This document shows positions 8,064-16,281 of a DNA stretch of 64,000 nt, piece after piece. The notes below the pieces were generated by a model, which was not told the DNA's origin, made no database searches, and worked only from the letters and a program-made list of their open reading frames with translations. How positions within the stretch are numbered: the first letter of the stretch is position 1; every line of letters begins with the position of its first letter. The translations under genes and the position numbers were made by a program. Where the stretch lies: positions 1-64,000 of the forward strand of contig CASEKC010000002.1 of NCBI GenBank assembly GCA_949288485.1, read 5' to 3'. Source of the DNA: an uncultured bacterium (GTDB taxonomy: Bacteria; Bacillota_I; Bacilli_A; RFN20; CAG-826).

Positions 8064-9329
8064 TTATAATTCATTCACCTCAACTTTTATCTCATTCATA
8101 TTTTCAAAATTTATATTATTAAGTTTAATTCTAACCATTTCAGACGGAATCAAATCGTTTTTAATTACTTTTTTGATTATTTCATTACCGTTTTTGAAAA
8201 TAAGTTCACCTTTTTTAATAGGTTTTTTAACTCTGAAAGAAAAATTTACTTCATTTAGATATTTATAAATCTTTATTTCATTAGGTAATAAATAAGACAA
8301 ATTTTGGTTATGTGATGTTAAAATTACTTTCGAAAATTCTTTTCTGCCTTCTTTAACTAATAAAGCGGCATTTTTACCAGCAATTTCACCTTCATCAGAA
8401 ACATAATCGACCAAATCATGAACATGAAGAACATTTCCACACGAAAAAACCGAATCTAAAGAAGTTTCTAAGTTTTGATCAACCCAAGAACCTTTAGTTT
8501 CATTATTTACTTTAGCACCACAATTTTTAAGCATTGAATTAAATGGATATAAACCTATAGAAAGTAAAAGTGTATCACATTTAATAAATTCTTCCTTACC
8601 TTCAATAGGCTTTAAAGAATCATCAACATCACAAATTGTTATGCCTTCAAGCTGATTTTTTCCATGTATTTTTACTACTGTATTATGTAATCTTAAAGGA
8701 ATATTATAATCATTTAAACATTGAACAATATTTCTATTTAATCCATTAGAATATGGCATAAGTTCGCTAACTCCAATAACATTAGCCCCTTCTAATTTCA
8801 TTCTTCTAGCCATAATTAGACCAATATCGCCACTTCCTAAAATATAGACGTTTTTCCCAACCAAATATCCATCAATATTAAGAAGTTTTTGAGCAAGTCC
8901 AGCTGTATAAACTCCGTTTGGTCTTTCTCCTGGAGTCATAATCTGACCACTTGTTCTTTCATTACAACCAGCAGAAAAAATTAAAGCGTTATAATTTATT
9001 GAAATGATTCCATCTTTACTAGAAGAACATACAATCGATTTATCATTTTTATTTATTGATAAAACCAAAGTATTTAAAAGATATTCGATGTTATTTTCCT
9101 TAACAAATTTAATATATTCGTAAGCATATTCTGGACCAGTTAATTCTTTTTTAAATTTATGTAATCCAAAACCATTATGAATACATTGATTCAAAATTCC
9201 ACCAAGTTCATTATTTCTTTCAATGATTAAAATAGAGGTTATACCTTCTTCAAATGCTTTTTTTGCAGCACTTAAACCAGCGCTTCCGCCACCAACAATA
9301 ACTATGTCGTAGGTTTTATTTTTCATCAT
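8064..9329 (-). CDS. FAD-dependent NAD(P) oxidoreductase, GlpB-like role
   Basis: This 421-residue flavoprotein is of the pyridine nucleotide-disulfide oxidoreductase fold. The FAD dinucleotide motif is VGGGSAGLSAA near the N-terminus, and the second nucleotide-binding motif is YILGSGDIGLIMARR. The segment LNQCIHNGFGLHKF is typical of the partner of BFD-type G3P dehydrogenases. It probably passes electrons from G3P oxidation to an acceptor such as NAD. AAAGG lies 8 nt before the ATG at 9329; the longer frame from 9365 lies inside the upstream gene. The gene overlaps the end of the G3P dehydrogenase gene by 14 nt. Confidence 0.85.
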   Translation of the reverse strand: MMKNKTYDIVIVGGGSAGLSAAKKAFEEGITSILIIERNNELGGILNQCIHNGFGLHKFKKELTGPEYAYEYIKFVKENNIEYLLNTLVLSINKNDKSIVCSSSKDGIISINYNALIFSAGCNERTSGQIMTPGERPNGVYTAGLAQKLLNIDGYLVGKNVYILGSGDIGLIMARRMKLEGANVIGVSELMPYSNGLNRNIVQCLNDYNIPLRLHNTVVKIHGKNQLEGITICDVDDSLKPIEGKEEFIKCDTLLLSIGLYPFNSMLKNCGAKVNNETKGSWVDQNLETSLDSVFSCGNVLHVHDLVDYVSDEGEIAGKNAALLVKEGRKEFSKVILTSHNQNLSYLLPNEIKIYKYLNEVNFSFRVKKPIKKGELIFKNGNEIIKKVIKNDLIPSEMVRIKLNNINFENMNEIKVEVNEL

Positions 9330-10770
9330 AATCATTACCTTTGCTTTTATATTTGAAAACTTCACTACCTTCGTCCTTATATAATATTGAAGATAATGGG
9401 ACTTTTAATTCTCTAGCTAAAATTTTGCATACTTCTTCTTCACAGAAACTGCCTTGGCATTTTCCAAAACCTGCACGAACTCTTTTCTTAACTCCTTTAA
9501 CAGTTGTTGCTCCACAATTACGATGTATAGCATCAATTATTTGTCCTTCACTAACTTTTTCACATCGACAAACCATATGCCCGTATTCTGGAGATTTTTT
9601 TATTAACTCGTTATATTTTTCGATTCCTAAAGAGTTTAAAGATAAAACTTTTCTCCTATTAGGTTTAAAATTTTCATTTTTAAGTAAATTTAATTTATCT
9701 CTTATTAAATCAGAAACGTATTCACCAATAGCAGGAGATGATGCTAAACCTGGAGACATAATTCCAGCAACATTAAATAAACCAGAATTGTTTTTACTTT
9801 CCTCGATAATAAAATCATCAATATCAGGATTTGCTCGAACTCCAGCAAAAGTTCTAATTACTTCACCATAAGGAATATTTTTTATAAGTTTTGATGCATT
9901 TTCTTTTAAATAATTAAGTGTAGAGGTATCTGTTGATGTATCTTCTTTTGATGAAGAATCATTTGAAGGTCCGATGATATAGTTATATGAAGTCGTTGGA
10001 GAAATTAAAACGCCTTTACCAACTTTAGTAGGACACATGAATAATGTATGTTTACACCAATTACTATTGAAATGATCTAATAAGATATATTCGCCTTTTC
10101 TTGAATTAATTTTAAAATTAGGTTTTTCTAAATTTGCTAAAATTTCATCCGAATATAATCCAGCTGCATTAACTAAAATTTTTGTTAAGTAGCTACCTTT
10201 GTTAGTAATTACCTCGAATAAATCGTCTTTTTTATGAATTTTTTCAACATTTTCATTTAAATTTAAATTAAATCCATTATCCATAGCATTTTCCATAAAA
10301 CCAATTGTTAGTTCAAATGGAGAAACTATGCCACTATCTTTACAAAATAAGGCGCATAAACATCCATCATTTAAAGATGGTTCCATTTGATGAAGTTCGT
10401 CTTTTTCAACAATTCTTGCATCTACGCCATTTTCTTTAGCTCGCAATAAAAGATTATTAATAGTATTTCTATCTTCTTCATTAAATCCAATAGTTAATGA
10501 ACCGTTTTTTATAAAAGGCACATCAAGTTCCTTACAAACTTCTTCCATCATTTTATTACCTTTTACATTAAAAATAGCTTTATTTGTATTTGGCAATGGA
10601 TCGTATCCACTATGAACAATAGCACTATTCGCACATGATGTTTCTTCACCAACATCAGAATGTTTTTCAATCAAAAGGCCATTAACTTTATAACGTGAAA
10701 GATAGCGAGCTATAGAACAACCTATAACTCCGCCACCAATAATAATTACATCAAATATTTTTTCACCCAT
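9316..10770 (-). CDS. Glycerol-3-phosphate dehydrogenase-like FAD protein with BFD Fe-S domain
   Basis: This 484-residue protein begins with the FAD motif IIIGGGVIGCSIARYLSRY and continues with a DAO-type fold: EETSCANSAIVHSGYD, then GVRANPDIDDF, then GIMSPGLASSPAIGEY. The C-terminus (residues about 400-460) is a BFD-like [2Fe-2S] domain with CRC and GKCQGSFC. The architecture matches the anaerobic GlpA-like dehydrogenases of Clostridia that oxidise G3P to dihydroxyacetone phosphate. The C-terminal Fe-S domain distinguishes it from the oxygen-using GlpO. It begins 3 nt after mazG and is followed by its oxidoreductase and DUF1667 partners, then glpK. Confidence 0.85.
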   Translation of the reverse strand: MGEKIFDVIIIGGGVIGCSIARYLSRYKVNGLLIEKHSDVGEETSCANSAIVHSGYDPLPNTNKAIFNVKGNKMMEEVCKELDVPFIKNGSLTIGFNEEDRNTINNLLLRAKENGVDARIVEKDELHQMEPSLNDGCLCALFCKDSGIVSPFELTIGFMENAMDNGFNLNLNENVEKIHKKDDLFEVITNKGSYLTKILVNAAGLYSDEILANLEKPNFKINSRKGEYILLDHFNSNWCKHTLFMCPTKVGKGVLISPTTSYNYIIGPSNDSSSKEDTSTDTSTLNYLKENASKLIKNIPYGEVIRTFAGVRANPDIDDFIIEESKNNSGLFNVAGIMSPGLASSPAIGEYVSDLIRDKLNLLKNENFKPNRRKVLSLNSLGIEKYNELIKKSPEYGHMVCRCEKVSEGQIIDAIHRNCGATTVKGVKKRVRAGFGKCQGSFCEEEVCKILARELKVPLSSILYKDEGSEVFKYKSKGNDYDEK

Positions 10771-10773
10771 TAG

Positions 10774-11115
10774 TTATTCATCCCTATTGATTGAATCTTT
10801 TGCATGGAAAGTTTCACCATTATATCTTTTATGAAGTTTATCTAAATTATATTGAGCAACTTCTTCTAAACTAATACCGAGTCCGCTTGCAGTTTCGGCA
10901 ATATACCATAAAACATCACCAAGTTCATCTTTCAAATGATCTTTATCAAGCTCGTGTCCTTGATATTTATATTTTTTAACAATATCACAACACTCACCAG
11001 CTTCTCCTGCAAGTCCTAAAACACCATTTGTTATCATGTCTTTTTTTCCTTCTGGAGAAATTAAATTAAAAGCATGTTTTTGATATTCATTAAATCCTAA
11101 TTCTTTCTTTTCCAT
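10774..11115 (-). CDS. MazG-like nucleotide pyrophosphohydrolase
   Basis: This 113-residue all-alpha NTP pyrophosphatase has the MazG metal motif: GLAGEAGECCDIVKK followed by DELGDVLWYIAE, giving the ExxE...ExxD set of acidic ligands. It probably removes non-canonical or excess nucleoside triphosphates (housecleaning). The single short domain is typical of stand-alone MazG-like proteins. It is spaced 20 nt from the flavodiiron gene upstream and 3 nt from the G3P dehydrogenase gene downstream, so it appears cotranscribed with both. Confidence 0.85.
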   Translation of the reverse strand: MEKKELGFNEYQKHAFNLISPEGKKDMITNGVLGLAGEAGECCDIVKKYKYQGHELDKDHLKDELGDVLWYIAETASGLGISLEEVAQYNLDKLHKRYNGETFHAKDSINRDE

Positions 11116-11135
11116 AATTAATTAACCATTAAAAA

Positions 11136-12959
11136 TTATTTAATTCTTTCGAAATCAGCAACGCCATGTTTACATAATGGACAAATGAAATCTGCCGGAA
11201 TATCTTCGCCTTCATAAATATATCCACAGATTTTACAAATCCAACCATTAATTTTCTTTTCACTTCTAGCTGGTTTTGGTTTGATATTTTCCATGTAATA
11301 AGAATAAGAAAGTGATTTTTCTTTACTTAATTGTTTTGTTTCGCTAATAGAAGCAATAAATCCAAAATGGGAACCTAAATCCATAACTTCATCAACATCT
11401 AAAGAAATATAGGCATTTGTATATTTTGTTAAATATAAAAGTCCGTTTTTATCACGTTTTGTATAAGAAATGTTTTCAAATTTGTCGATATCTTTTCCTG
11501 ATTGGAAACCAAAATTCTTGAAAATAGAGAATGGAGTATTTGTTGATAATAAAGAAACAGTTGCTTTTTTAGTATCTTTAATTACTTCAGCAGAATAATT
11601 TCTTTTATTTATTGCAAACATAATTTTGTTTGGATTTTCAGCAACTTGATTAATTGTATTTAAAATCATTCCATTGTCACGTTTTCCATCATTTGAAGTT
11701 AAAACGTAAAGACCATATGTAATATTAAATAATGGATTTGAATCTAAACTTGCTTTAGGGAAATCTTTAGCAATTTCATCGACTAAAGTTTCAATGTTTT
11801 CTTTTTGTTCATCTCTTAATGCAGATTTAACTGTAAAACAAACATCAGTTAAAACATTCATATTTTTCATTTCTGAAAAAATACCTTTCATTAAGCAAAG
11901 AGAATTTGGTGCCCAGCTACCATTTTCAACTAAAGCAACAGTTCTATTTTGCATATTATGATATTTTAAATCTAATAAGAATTCTTCAACTGGCGTAAAA
12001 ATACCCATGTTATAAGTAGATGAGACAACAACTAAATGAGAATATTTAAAAGTTTCAGCTACAAGATAAGATTTATCTGTTTTTGAAGCATCATACATAT
12101 GAATGTTCCTAATACCTTCATTAGCAAGGCCATCAGCAATCATATTTGCAACTTTTTCACTATTTCCATAAATTGAACCATAAACAATTAAAACACCTTT
12201 AACTTCTGGTTCATATCTGGACCATTTATCATAATAATTAAAGAAATATGGTAGATTTTCTCTCCAAATAGGTCCGTGTAATGGACAAATTGTTTCAATT
12301 TCAATTGTGCTAGCTTTCTTTAAGATTGCTTGAACTTGTGAACCATATTTTCCAACTATATTTGTATAATATCGTCTTGCTTCATCTAAATAATCATGGT
12401 CAAAATTCATTTCATGAGCAAATAAGTTACCACTTAAAGCACCGAATGTTCCAAAAGCATCAGCTGAGAAAAGAGTTTTTGTTGTTACATCATAAGTAAC
12501 CATAACTTCTGGCCAGTGAACCATTGGAGCCATAACAAATGTTAAAGTATGCTTTCCTAAAGAAAGAGTATCAAATTCTTTAACTAAAATTATATTTTTA
12601 ACTTCACGACCATTATTAAAATTTTTAAACATTGTATAAGCTTTGTCGCTTGTAACAATCGTAACTTCGGGATATTTATCTAAAACACGGCAAATTTCAC
12701 TGGAATGATCTGGTTCCATGTGATTTATAATAAGATAATCGAGTTTTTTACCATTTAAAACATCTTCAATTTTTTCAAAAAACATATTTGAAATTGAAGG
12801 ATCAACAGTATCTAATAAACATGTTTTTTCATCCATAATAATATATGAGTTATAACTAACGCCATTACTTAATGGATAAATGTTTTCAAAAAGCGCCAAT
12901 CTACGGTCACTTCCACCAACATAATAAGTATCTTTTGTTACTAATTTTCTAATATACAT
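11136..12959 (-). CDS. Flavodiiron protein with flavin-reductase-like and rubredoxin domains
   Basis: This 607-residue cytoplasmic oxygen or NO reductase has four modules. (1) A metallo-beta-lactamase diiron domain with the ligand motif HMEPDH at 80-85. (2) A flavodoxin domain from about 254 (VLIVYGSIYGNSE). (3) A flavin-reductase-like region at about 405-560 (ITYGLYVLTSN). (4) A C-terminal rubredoxin, about 568-607 (CKICGY...CPLC). The built-in reductase and rubredoxin would let NAD(P)H electrons reach the diiron site within one chain. AGGAG lies 8 nt before the ATG at 12959. It is divergent from superoxide reductase, forming an oxygen-stress locus, and heads the glycerol gene run. Confidence 0.9.
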   Translation of the reverse strand: MYIRKLVTKDTYYVGGSDRRLALFENIYPLSNGVSYNSYIIMDEKTCLLDTVDPSISNMFFEKIEDVLNGKKLDYLIINHMEPDHSSEICRVLDKYPEVTIVTSDKAYTMFKNFNNGREVKNIILVKEFDTLSLGKHTLTFVMAPMVHWPEVMVTYDVTTKTLFSADAFGTFGALSGNLFAHEMNFDHDYLDEARRYYTNIVGKYGSQVQAILKKASTIEIETICPLHGPIWRENLPYFFNYYDKWSRYEPEVKGVLIVYGSIYGNSEKVANMIADGLANEGIRNIHMYDASKTDKSYLVAETFKYSHLVVVSSTYNMGIFTPVEEFLLDLKYHNMQNRTVALVENGSWAPNSLCLMKGIFSEMKNMNVLTDVCFTVKSALRDEQKENIETLVDEIAKDFPKASLDSNPLFNITYGLYVLTSNDGKRDNGMILNTINQVAENPNKIMFAINKRNYSAEVIKDTKKATVSLLSTNTPFSIFKNFGFQSGKDIDKFENISYTKRDKNGLLYLTKYTNAYISLDVDEVMDLGSHFGFIASISETKQLSKEKSLSYSYYMENIKPKPARSEKKINGWICKICGYIYEGEDIPADFICPLCKHGVADFERIK

Positions 12960-12990
12960 TGTTTTTTCTCCTAATAATTCGAACAAAAAA

Positions 12991-13086
12991 ATTATATCAT
13001 TATTGAGGTATTATTAATAAGGATATTATAAGTTTTTTATTAATTAAAAGCATATCTCTTTATTTATTTAACCAATTAATTATAAT
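12991..13086. promoter_or_regulatory. Divergent promoter region: flavodiiron protein and superoxide reductase
   Basis: On the minus strand TATAAT (plus 12991-12996) precedes the flavodiiron gene. On the plus strand TATAAT (13081-13086) precedes the superoxide reductase gene, whose AAAGGAG site is at 13104-13110. Both -35 elements are weak, which would suit activation by a regulator. The stretch between is nearly pure AT with no clear operator. Confidence 0.45.
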
Positions 13087-13115
13087 TTAAGTAGTTTTAA
13101 AACAAAGGAGAATAT

Positions 13116-13499
13116 ATGGCAGAATTAAAATTATTAAAATGCAATAAATGCGGAAAGGTTGTTGAACTCTTACCTGGAACACATGGTTGCCAAACAGTTT
13201 GTTGTGGTGATCCAATGAATGAATTGGTTCCAAATTCAACAGATGCAGCTAATGAAAAACACGTTCCAGTTGTTACAGTTGATGGAAATCACGTTCATGT
13301 TCAAGTTGGAAGTGTTGAACATCCTATGAGTGAAGAACATCATATCGCATTTGTTTATTTAGTAACAGATAAAGCAACACACCGTGTTGACTTATCACAT
13401 ACTGGAAAACCAGTCGCAGATTTCTATATCGACAATGAAAAACCATTAAAGGTTTATGAATTCTGTAACCTCCATGGTTTATGGGTTAAAGAATTATAA
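13116..13499 (+). CDS. dfx: Desulfoferrodoxin (superoxide reductase)
   Basis: This 127-residue 2Fe superoxide reductase reduces superoxide to hydrogen peroxide without releasing oxygen, as in anaerobes. The N-terminal desulforedoxin centre has CNKCGK and CCGDPM Cys pairs. The catalytic centre is visible as HPMSEEHHI with a later CNLHGLW, giving the four His and one Cys ligand set. Length is as expected. AAAGGAG lies 5 nt before ATG. It is followed by a strong hairpin terminator and is divergent from the flavodiiron gene, so together they handle superoxide and oxygen. Confidence 0.95.
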   Translation: MAELKLLKCNKCGKVVELLPGTHGCQTVCCGDPMNELVPNSTDAANEKHVPVVTVDGNHVHVQVGSVEHPMSEEHHIAFVYLVTDKATHRVDLSHTGKPVADFYIDNEKPLKVYEFCNLHGLWVKEL

Positions 13500-13520
13500 T
13501 TAAAAAATGAAAAATGATAA

Positions 13521-13549
13521 AATAACTTAGGAAACTAAGTTATTTTTTT
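13521..13549 (+). terminator. Terminator of the superoxide reductase gene
   Basis: A perfect 10-bp stem, AATAACTTAG with CTAAGTTATT, closes a GAAA tetraloop and is followed by five T. The last T is immediately before the ATG of the next gene at 13550. Confidence 0.85.
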
Positions 13550-14473
13550 ATGATTTTATTTGTTAGTGGAAGAAGCGACATCCCAACCTATTATCCAAAA
13601 TGGTTTTATAACCGAGTAAAAGAAGGATTTGTTGATACAAGAAATCCTTTTAATCCAAAACTTGTTTCAAGAATATATTTTAAAAATGTAGACATGATTG
13701 TTTTTTGTTCTAAAAACGTCCATCCACTTCTTCCTTATTTAGATGAAATTCAAAATATATTAAATAATATTCAATTCGTATTTCATCTTACTTTAACTCC
13801 TTATAACGAAGATATTGAACCTATAATAGCAAAAAGTAAAAAAATTATTATTGAAGATATTAATTTTTTAGCTAAAAAGTATGGAAAAGATAATATCTTT
13901 ATAAGATATGATCCAATATTAAAAAATAAACGTTATACAATCGCTTTTCATTTAAAAGCATTCAATAAACTTCTTCCTTTAATCAAGTATTCTACTGAAA
14001 ATATAGTAATTTCTTTTGTTGATTATTATAAAAACACTATAAAAAATAATGATTTTTTAAATTTAGAATCATTTTCAACATCTGATTATAAATTAATAGG
14101 TGAAAATTTTTCTAAAATCGCACATTTATATAAGATTAATATTTTCACATGTGGAGAAAAAGAAAATTTAACAGAGTATGGTTTTGATAAAGGGGCGTGT
14201 ATTTCTAAAGAATTTGTTTTAAAAATTTTAAACAAAAGTGGAAAAGAAATAAGACTAAAACGACAAACCTTTAGAAAAGATAATAAATTTAGCTGCAATT
14301 GTGTTCAAATGGTTGATATTGGCGCTTATAATTCCTGTCTATCATTTTGTAAATATTGTTATGCTAATTATAGTGAAAACGAAGTTTTGTTTAATTTTAA
14401 AAACCATGATGATAATTCATCTTTATTAATAGGCAAAGTCAATGAAGACGACATTATAAAAGAAAGAAAATAA
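13550..14473 (+). CDS. DUF1848 family protein
   Basis: The N-terminus ILFVSGRSDIPTYYPKWF, and RNPFNP shortly after, match the conserved start of DUF1848 proteins. The C-terminus (about residues 248-272) has CNCV and then SCLSFCKYCYANY, the family's Cys cluster, similar in spacing to Fe-S-binding radical-SAM-like motifs. The 307-residue protein has no assigned function. The start is fixed by family similarity, yet it lies directly after the U-tract of the dfx terminator with no Shine-Dalgarno site. Expression must come from readthrough or an unusual initiation. The 3' end runs into three dyad repeats. Confidence 0.75.
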   Translation: MILFVSGRSDIPTYYPKWFYNRVKEGFVDTRNPFNPKLVSRIYFKNVDMIVFCSKNVHPLLPYLDEIQNILNNIQFVFHLTLTPYNEDIEPIIAKSKKIIIEDINFLAKKYGKDNIFIRYDPILKNKRYTIAFHLKAFNKLLPLIKYSTENIVISFVDYYKNTIKNNDFLNLESFSTSDYKLIGENFSKIAHLYKINIFTCGEKENLTEYGFDKGACISKEFVLKILNKSGKEIRLKRQTFRKDNKFSCNCVQMVDIGAYNSCLSFCKYCYANYSENEVLFNFKNHDDNSSLLIGKVNEDDIIKERK

Positions 14474-14526
14474 ACTGTTTATAAGTAAAATAAACTGTTT
14501 ATAAGTAACAAAAATAAACTGTTTAT
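14470..14526. repeat. Three direct copies of the dyad ATAAACTGTTTAT
   Basis: The 13-bp motif is a perfect inverted repeat around a central T. Copies lie at 14470-14482, 14490-14502 and 14514-14526, inside about 20-bp near-identical units (spacings 20 and 24 bp). The stop codon of the DUF1848 gene lies in the first copy. They sit just upstream of the tRNA-His promoter. They could be operators or a short tandem repeat array; no protein is known to bind them. Confidence 0.75.
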
Positions 14527-14539
14527 AAGTAAAATTTAT

Positions 14540-14568
14540 TTGAATTAGACCCTTAGTTTTGATATTAT
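14540..14568 (+). promoter_or_regulatory. tRNA-His promoter
   Basis: TTGAAT (14540-14545) and TATTAT (14563-14568) are separated by exactly 17 nt, with the tRNA beginning 17 nt after the -10. Confidence 0.7.
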
Positions 14569-14585
14569 ATTTAGGCAAAAGAAAT

Positions 14586-14662
14586 GGCGAAATTGGAGAA
14601 GCGGTTAACTCACTTGGCTGTGAACCAAGCATTCACCGGTTCGATCCCGGTATTTCGCCCCA
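14586..14662 (+). tRNA. tRNA-His (GTG)
   Basis: A 77-nt cloverleaf: acceptor GCGAAAT pairs with ATTTCGC; the anticodon stem CTTGG/CCAAG closes loop CTGTGAA with anticodon GTG; the T-arm contains GGTTCGATCC. The extra G at -1 (14586) faces C73, the identity mark of tRNA-His, and CCA is encoded. The acceptor and T-arm read cleanly, so it should be functional. Confidence 0.97.
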
Positions 14663-14675
14663 GATTAAAATATTT

Positions 14676-14705
14676 CCCCTTTACGAGTCTTGTAAAGGGG
14701 TTTTT
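14676..14705 (+). terminator. tRNA-His terminator
   Basis: Nine-bp stem CCCCTTTAC/GTAAAGGGG with a 7-nt loop, followed by TTTTT. Confidence 0.9.
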
Positions 14706-14710
14706 ATTTA

Positions 14711-14739
14711 AAAAAGAATAAGGAAATTCCTTACTCTTT
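14711..14739 (-). terminator. Terminator of the decarboxylase gene
   Basis: On the minus strand a 12-bp stem (AAGAGTAAGGAA/TTCCTTATTCTT, one G-U pair) includes the stop codon of the decarboxylase gene and is followed by TTTTTT. Confidence 0.8.
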
Positions 14740-16215
14740 TAGTTTTGTTTCATCGACAACGCTTACCTCATTAACGCCTTCAAAATCACTTAAAATATTA
14801 GCTTTAATCTTTTTAAAATATTTAAGTTCATCTATAACATTTTGAGTGAATCTTTCTCCTGGAATAATTACCGGTATTCCTGGAGGATAAGTCATAATCA
14901 TTTCTTTAGAAATTTTATTCAAAGCTTTATCTAATTTTACATGTTTTAAAGATGCGTGGTATGCTTCTCTTGGTCTTAAAACTAAAGGCGGGAATGAATC
15001 ATTTAAATAATGATGTGAAGGATAAACAATATCTTCTTTATAATATTTTTTTGAGATTTTCTTTAAAGCATCGACGATTATATCAACATCTTCTTTTTTA
15101 CTTCCTACTGTAAAAAGTAAAAGAAAGACATATGTTTCACCTAACTCAATTTGAATATTATATTTATCTTTTAAAATTTTATATAATTCAAAACCTGTTA
15201 ATGAAAGATTATCTAATTCAACAACTACTTTAGTTTCATCATAATTATAAGCACCATTTTGCTTAAAATATTCTTTATCACGAGCTTTAAATCCTTTAAT
15301 CTCACTTATTCTTTCTCTTGCTTCACGAGCTAATTTAATAATTCTATTAATTGTTCTTGACCCATGAAAAACTAAATATTTTCTTGCTGAATCTAACGAT
15401 GCAATTAATAAAGAAGATGGGGATGTCGTTGTTAAAAGGTTAAATGTTTTTACAACATCATAACGAGGAACTCGATTTCCATTAACTAATAAAACTGATG
15501 ATTGAGTTAAACTTCCTCCAGTTTTATGAATAGATAAGGTAGACATATCAGCACCTGCTTCCATTGCAGAAATTGGGGAATGAGATGAAAAATAAAAATG
15601 AGAGCCATGAGCTTCATCAACTAAAACTATCATGTTTTTCGAATGAGCATATTCAACAACTTTTTTAATATTACATGTAGCACCAAAATAAGTCGGATTG
15701 ATTATAAATATAGCCTTAGCATCTAAATTGTTATCAATAGCTTTTTTCCAATCTTTATAAGAAATTTGGTTAACAATTTCTGTGTTTTTATCAATCTCAG
15801 GCATTACGAAAACTGGTATAGCACCACTTAAAACCAACCCATTTATAACTGACTTATGTACGTTACGTGGCATCAATATTTTTTCTTTAGCTTTTAATGC
15901 CGACATAAGCATTATTAAATTTCCTTCACTGCTTCCGTTAATTAAAAATTTAGAGTAAGTAGCACCACAAGCTTTAGCAAATAATTCTTGAGCCTCTTTT
16001 ATAACTCCGGTTGGATGCGATAAATTATCCATCCCGCGTGGAGCATTAACATCGCTTTGATATATTTTAGGTCCAAAGACTTTATTAAAATCAGTTCTTA
16101 TTTTACCCTGGTGATGCCCAGGAACGTCAAATGCGGTAGTATGTTTATCAAGATACTTTTTATAAGCATCTAAATAAGGGGTCTTTTTTTGTTCGACGAG
16201 GTCATATTTTTTCAT
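14731..16215 (-). CDS. Orn/Lys/Arg decarboxylase family, PLP enzyme
   Basis: This 494-residue fold-type I PLP enzyme resembles the shorter Bacillus-type arginine/lysine decarboxylases (SpeA/Cad/YaaO group). Visible are DVPGHHQG, the substrate/PLP segment NGSSEGN, DEAHGSHFYF (PLP-contacting Asp and His) and the PLP lysine in STLSIHKTGGSLTQ near residue 230. The C-terminal domain ends in a segment with YPPGIPVIIPGE. Its product would be a polyamine or diamine (agmatine, cadaverine or putrescine); substrate choice cannot be read. The start at 16215 (MKKYDLVEQKKTPY) matches the family. No ribosome site is visible. Confidence 0.88.
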   Translation of the reverse strand: MKKYDLVEQKKTPYLDAYKKYLDKHTTAFDVPGHHQGKIRTDFNKVFGPKIYQSDVNAPRGMDNLSHPTGVIKEAQELFAKACGATYSKFLINGSSEGNLIMLMSALKAKEKILMPRNVHKSVINGLVLSGAIPVFVMPEIDKNTEIVNQISYKDWKKAIDNNLDAKAIFIINPTYFGATCNIKKVVEYAHSKNMIVLVDEAHGSHFYFSSHSPISAMEAGADMSTLSIHKTGGSLTQSSVLLVNGNRVPRYDVVKTFNLLTTTSPSSLLIASLDSARKYLVFHGSRTINRIIKLAREARERISEIKGFKARDKEYFKQNGAYNYDETKVVVELDNLSLTGFELYKILKDKYNIQIELGETYVFLLLFTVGSKKEDVDIIVDALKKISKKYYKEDIVYPSHHYLNDSFPPLVLRPREAYHASLKHVKLDKALNKISKEMIMTYPPGIPVIIPGERFTQNVIDELKYFKKIKANILSDFEGVNEVSVVDETKLKE

Positions 16216-16246
16216 AACATAAAAATAATAAACGCTTATAAACAAT

Positions 16247-16275
16247 ATGACAATTACTTTTTAAGAAACTATAAT
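16247..16275 (+). promoter_or_regulatory. Promoter of the YfcE-like gene, leaderless arrangement
   Basis: ATGACA (16247-16252), 17 nt, then a perfect TATAAT (16270-16275). The ATG of the gene at 16282 is exactly where +1 is expected. Confidence 0.75.
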
Positions 16276-16281
16276 ATCTTC

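Noticed and set aside
9341-9871. 176-codon frame opposite the G3P dehydrogenase gene
   Set aside because: Antisense to a well-supported gene, low-complexity composition, no ribosome site.
14467-14531. Repeat array resembling a small CRISPR
   Set aside because: The units are about 20 bp with only 0-4 bp between them, there is no unique spacer sequence and no cas genes; it is a tandem dyad repeat.
16189-16281. Upstream extension of the YfcE-like gene
   Set aside because: It would translate the promoter and the start region of the divergent decarboxylase; family members begin at the MTKIVIISDTHG-type start.
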